Assembly: GCF_000429625.1 (NCBI RefSeq)
Contig: NZ_KE386927.1
Span: 1-50,706, forward strand
Direction of reading: 5' to 3'
Length of the DNA stretch: 50,706 nt
Source: Azospirillum halopraeferens DSM 3675
Lineage (GTDB): Bacteria; Pseudomonadota; Alphaproteobacteria; Azospirillales; Azospirillaceae
The position numbers were made by a program, and so were the translations under genes. Of the stretch, positions 48,901-50,706 are shown piece by piece. The notes under the pieces are model-generated. The model searched no databases. It saw only the letters and a program-made list of their open reading frames with translations, and had not been told where the DNA came from. Each line of letters starts with the position of its first letter. Positions within the stretch are counted from its first letter, which is position 1.

Positions 48901-49138
48901 GGCCCGTCTGGAGCCCGCCAACAACCGCCTGCGCATGGCCGAGCACAGCGAGGCCGGTGAACTGGACAAGCGCCACGCCGATCCCGACGACCCGTTCCGC
49001 TGGCTGATCATATCGTTCGACGTGCTGCGCCGGCGCCGGGCGCGGCGGGTGACGGCGGACCCGCTGGGCCGGGTGCGCGACCCCGGATTCCCCAAGTGGG
49101 CGGTGGAGCCGGGGCCGGACGGGGAGGCGGTGGCGTGA
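45911..49138 (+). CDS. cas9: CRISPR-associated endonuclease Cas9, type II-C
   Basis: A 1075-aa RNA-guided nuclease, within the compact II-C size range. The start at 45911 is chosen because the family begins at YRLSLDLGTNSLGW and GGAG lies upstream; 16 further in-frame codons before it are not conserved. RuvC-I Asp is D9. The arginine-rich bridge helix is near residues 55-75 (RRLARQMRRRRDRTVVRR). RuvC-II Glu is E516 (IVVELARPLKQT). HNH residues are D598, H599 and N622 (DIDHILPFSQ, TEANREKRNR). RuvC-III is H748/D751 (HHALDAAVIG). All catalytic positions are therefore kept. The C-terminal 300 residues should hold the PAM-interacting domain. The stop overlaps the cas1 GTG. Confidence 0.97.
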   Translation: MQPYRLSLDLGTNSLGWCVLDLDHDGQPRGVRRLGVRIFTDGRNPQDKSSLAVARRLARQMRRRRDRTVVRRTRLMAALIRFGLMPADRAARKALERLDPLALRARGVDERLDPHEIGRALFHINRRRGFKSVRGTGDPEEAGKIRPAIGRLEARMADTGAPTLGAFFAWLRANGHSVRARPVGRGARAEFPFYPARPMLEAEFDALWAAQAPHHPGLLTEEARATLRRRIFHQRPLKPPPVGKCSLIPEDRRAPRALPSAQRFRLLSELANLRIIAPDRSERPLSMEERDAILRAARAKPAKKAISFKDIRKVLKLGSEVEFSHESARRPELATDETAAVLSDKRRFGPRWARLTPAEQDEIVERLLSEPEEGALIDWLIARPGLEPEAAARVADAPLPDFHMSIGRRALAALLPVMETHAVDGRPIRYDEAVPVAFPGLHHSDRRPGGRLNALPYYGAVLDRHVAFGTGDPKDPVEKRLGRLANPTVHIGLNQVRTVVNALIDRYGRPQEIVVELARPLKQTAEARRKADKEQADNQKKNEARKELLRRAGASVNGRNLMKLRLWEEQGSGVARRCPYTGRTIGLELLLSEKVDIDHILPFSQSLDDSAANKVVCLTEANREKRNRTPYDAFHHDPARWAVILGCVEDLPPNKRWRFAADAMQRWDADGGFLARQITDTQYLARLAREYLRHVCHPDRVRVSPGRLTALLRRRWGIDSILRDHNRDGGEAPADGAVIKNRNNHLHHALDAAVIGCIDQGLVQRVAQAAQRAEDQGLDRLMDDLDPPWPGFRDELAARVRAVTVSHKPEHGTGGRLHEDTAYGPTTESERAEGFNLVFRKPLDGLSEREVARIRDPLLRRAMQDRVAFHRAGPERLDVKQAVIRAAEDLAATEPWVGVRHVRLLTKEAAPIWLAGPDGEPYKGLIAGDVHHIDVVALPDGRWAGRAVTLFDARRTALPDGRAAPCVPAPGERFVMRLHKGDLMKLEHDGRERIMRVARLEPANNRLRMAEHSEAGELDKRHADPDDPFRWLIISFDVLRRRRARRVTADPLGRVRDPGFPKWAVEPGPDGEAVA

Positions 49139-50189
49139 CCGGCCGCATCGTCGAGATCGACGGGGACGGGCGCCACCTGTCCCTGTCCCGCGGTTTCCTG
49201 GTGGTGGAGAGCGGCGGGCGGGAGATCGGCCGGGTGCCGCTGGACGACATCGCCGCGGTGGTGGCGAACGCCCACGGCCTCATACCGTCGGCATCTGAAT
49301 GATGCCGACGGTATGACCCTATCGATCAATGCAACGCATTGATCTGTCGGGTTTCACGGCCGGAAACCAATGGAACGGATCTTTTTCCGGCCGTATCACC
49401 TACACCAACAACGTCCTGCTGGCCCTGGTCGAGCGGGGAGCCGTGGTGGTGCTGTGCGGCCCCAACCACTCGCCCGCCGCCTTCCTGTGGCCGGTGGACG
49501 GCCACCACGTGCAGGCCCGGCGCATGCGCGCGCAACTGAACGTGCCGGCACCGCTGGAAAAGCGGCTGTGGCAGACACTGGTGCGCGCCAAGATCCGCCA
49601 GCAAGGCGCGGTGCTGGAGGCGCGCGGCGTGACGCCCGGCGCCTTCGAGTCGCTGGCGCGCCAGGTGCGCTCCGGCGACCCCGGCAACGTCGAGGCGCAG
49701 GCCGCCCGCCGCTATTGGCCGCTGCTGTTCGGCGAGGAGTTCCGGCGCGACCCCGAGGCCGGCGGGATGAACGGGCTGCTGAACTACGGCTACGCCATCC
49801 TGCGCTCCACCGTCGCGCGCGGCGTCATGGGGGCGGGGCTGCACGCCACGCCCGGCGTGTTCCACCACAACCGGTCGAACCCCCTGTGCCTGGTGGACGA
49901 CCTGATGGAGCCGTTCCGCCCCTTCGTGGATCTCGCGGTGGCGCGGCTGGCCGACGCCGGCCACATGGCGGTCACTCCGCAGACGAAGCGTTTCCTGGCC
50001 CTGGTGCCGTCCCTCGACCTGCCCACCGCGGAGGGCACGACGCCGCTTTCCACGGTGGTGATGCGCGCGGCCACGTCGCTGGCGCAATCCTACGAATCGG
50101 GCACGGCGCTGCTCGATGTGCCCGGCGGCGACCCCGGCCGGGCGTGGGCGCCCATGCCGCTGGAATGGCCGGCACCCCCGGAGCCCTGA
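49135..50189 (+). pseudogene. cas1: cas1, interrupted by a 116-bp palindromic insertion
   Basis: Cas1 is the integrase that adds new spacers. The GTG at 49135 overlaps the cas9 stop. The first 49 codons (RIVEIDGDGRHLSLSRGFLV to VVANAHGL) are a normal II-C Cas1 N-terminus. Then an insertion at 49282-49397 adds IPSASE and a TGA at 49300. From 49398 the sequence resumes in another frame with TYTNNVLLALVERGAVVVLC and runs to LEWPAPPEP. Removal of the 116 bp would give a normal 312-aa Cas1. The active-site region GLHATPGVFHHNRSN and LVDDLMEPFRPFVD is intact in the second part. That part is open from an ATG at 49329 inside the insertion (286 aa), so a two-piece Cas1 is conceivable, but without a good ribosome binding site. 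Confidence 0.92.
49280..49398. repeat. Three-hairpin palindromic element inserted in cas1
   Basis: The added sequence folds as three successive perfect hairpins. The first is CATACCGTCGGCATC (49281-49295) with GATGCCGACGGTATG (49301-49315). The second is GATCAATGC (49324-49332) with GCATTGATC (49336-49344). The third is ACGGCCGGAAA (49356-49366) with TTTCCGGCCGT (49384-49394). TCA at 49280-49282 and again at 49396-49398 may be a 3-bp target duplication around a 113-bp element. Its ends, TACCGTCGGC and (inverted) TACGGCCGGA, match at 7 of 10. It has no coding capacity of its own. Confidence 0.85.
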
Positions 50190-50211
50190 AACGGCCTGAT
50201 CGGAGGCGCCC

Positions 50212-50538
50212 ATGCTGAGCGGATACCGGATCATGTGGATGATGGTGCTGTTCGACCTCCCCGTCCTGACCAAACGCGAACGCAAGGCCGCGACGGCGTT
50301 CCGCATGTTCCTGCTGGATCAGGGATTCGAGATGTCGCAGTTCTCCGTCTACCTGCGCCACTGCGTCGGCCGGGAGCAGACGGAGACCCTCAGCCGCCGA
50401 ATCGAAAAGGCGGTGCCCGCCACCGGCAAGGTCCACATCGTGCTGATCACGGACAAACAGTATGAAACCATCGTGTGCTTCGACGGCCGAATCCGCCAGC
50501 CTTCCCGGAAAAATCCGGAGCAATACGTCCTGTTCTGA
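50212..50538 (+). CDS. cas2: CRISPR-associated Cas2
   Basis: A 108-aa ferredoxin-fold protein that dimerises and bridges two Cas1 dimers during spacer integration. The first strand ends in the conserved Asp (MMVLFDLPVLTK). FRMFLLDQGFEMSQFSVYLR and KVHIVLITDKQYETIVCF are typical of type II-C. A GGAGGC ribosome binding site precedes the ATG. It follows cas1 by 22 bases and is followed by the array. The protein is intact although its partner gene is broken. Confidence 0.94.
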   Translation: MLSGYRIMWMMVLFDLPVLTKRERKAATAFRMFLLDQGFEMSQFSVYLRHCVGREQTETLSRRIEKAVPATGKVHIVLITDKQYETIVCFDGRIRQPSRKNPEQYVLF

Positions 50539-50561
50539 CCCCGCCACGCCGGAATCCGCGC

Positions 50562-50608
50562 AAAAAAATGGCGGGATAAGGCTTATTTCTCAGAGCCTTA
50601 TCCCGTCA
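50562..50608 (-). terminator. Terminator of the CRISPR array transcript
   Basis: CGGGATAAGGCT (50572-50583) pairs perfectly with AGCCTTATCCCG (50594-50605). The T tract (seven T) is on the minus-strand side at 50568-50562, so the terminator acts on transcripts coming from the array toward cas2. Confidence 0.85.
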
Positions 50609-50611
50609 GGG

Positions 50612-50706
50612 AGTGTAGCCGATGGGAAACCGGGGTCCAGCCGCAACACAATGCCTATTGGGTGCAGGGCCTGTCCGAGTGTAGCCGATGGGAAACCGGG
50701 GTCCAG
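50612..50706 (-). CRISPR. CRISPR array, first repeat-spacer-repeat (continues past the window)
   Basis: One complete 36-bp repeat (50612-50647, plus strand AGTGTAGCCGATGGG...AGCCGCAAC) is followed by a 30-bp spacer (50648-50677) and 29 bases of an identical second repeat cut by the window end. The period of 66 is standard for type II-C. In the crRNA sense (minus strand) the repeat begins GTTGCGGCTGG and ends GGCTACACT; the end resembles the -10-bearing repeat ends of other II-C arrays. The minus-strand terminator and the anti-repeat agree with this orientation. The unit next to cas2 is thus the distal end of the transcript. Confidence 0.95.

Noticed and set aside
45734..48976. A 1080-codon open frame on the minus strand
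   Set aside because: It is antisense to cas9 and covers the tracrRNA promoter; composition and lack of motifs mark it as a shadow.
49282..49397. Reading the cas1 interruption as an intron or in-frame peptide element
   Set aside because: It has a stop codon, a length not divisible by three, and is far shorter than self-splicing introns; no in-frame reading passes through it.

Overview
The window is high-GC DNA with alphaproteobacterial gene content, most like Azospirillum or a related Rhodospirillales genus. The pointers are an aroA-cmk-rpsA block, a long B12-dependent ribonucleotide reductase, a TIGR02300-type acidic zinc-ribbon protein and Zur boxes of the alphaproteobacterial kind. The taxonomic call is inferred from gene content, because no rRNA gene is present.

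Region by region. 1-3.4 kb is a mobile-element patch: an IS110 transposase with a structured upstream end that may encode a bridge RNA, a broken IS3 orfA, a 139-bp element with 14-bp inverted ends, a CGNR regulator divergent from an exported alpha/beta hydrolase, and an IS256 tail. 3.4-8.8 kb holds nrdJ behind an NrdR box, an exported nuclease and a higBA toxin-antitoxin pair. 8.8-16.7 kb is a sugar locus: an oxidoreductase, a complete ABC importer, a GH1 beta-glucosidase and a LacI regulator, with two LacI-type palindromes in the divergent promoter. 16.7-24.3 kb is housekeeping: a short-chain dehydrogenase, rpsA, cmk, aroA, ggt, the zinc-ribbon protein and tRNA-Ala(GGC).

24.3-33.8 kb is a zinc regulon. 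One Zur box precedes DUF1826, a small membrane protein and znuC-znuB-znuA. A second precedes a four-gene peptide/nickel-type ABC importer with a fused double ATPase, which suggests import of a zinc chelate. 33.8-44.2 kb is a cyanate-use locus: a sigma-54 activator, three upstream palindromes, a -24/-12 promoter, a CynABD-like transporter, cyanase, an NTF2-like protein, a chemoreceptor, an SbtA-type bicarbonate transporter and a LysR regulator. Cyanase consumes bicarbonate, so the SbtA gene fits.

44.2-50.7 kb has a ribbon-helix-helix protein, a DJ-1/PfpI protein, a second identical tRNA-Ala and a type II-C CRISPR-Cas locus. The tracrRNA gene lies upstream of cas9 on the opposite strand. Cas9 (1075 aa) keeps all its nuclease residues. 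The array starts after cas2, has 36-bp repeats and 30-bp spacers, and appears to be transcribed toward the cas genes, ending at a terminator beside cas2. The most unusual feature is in cas1: a 116-bp insertion made of three successive hairpins breaks the frame after codon 49. Interference looks intact while adaptation is probably lost or depends on a split Cas1.
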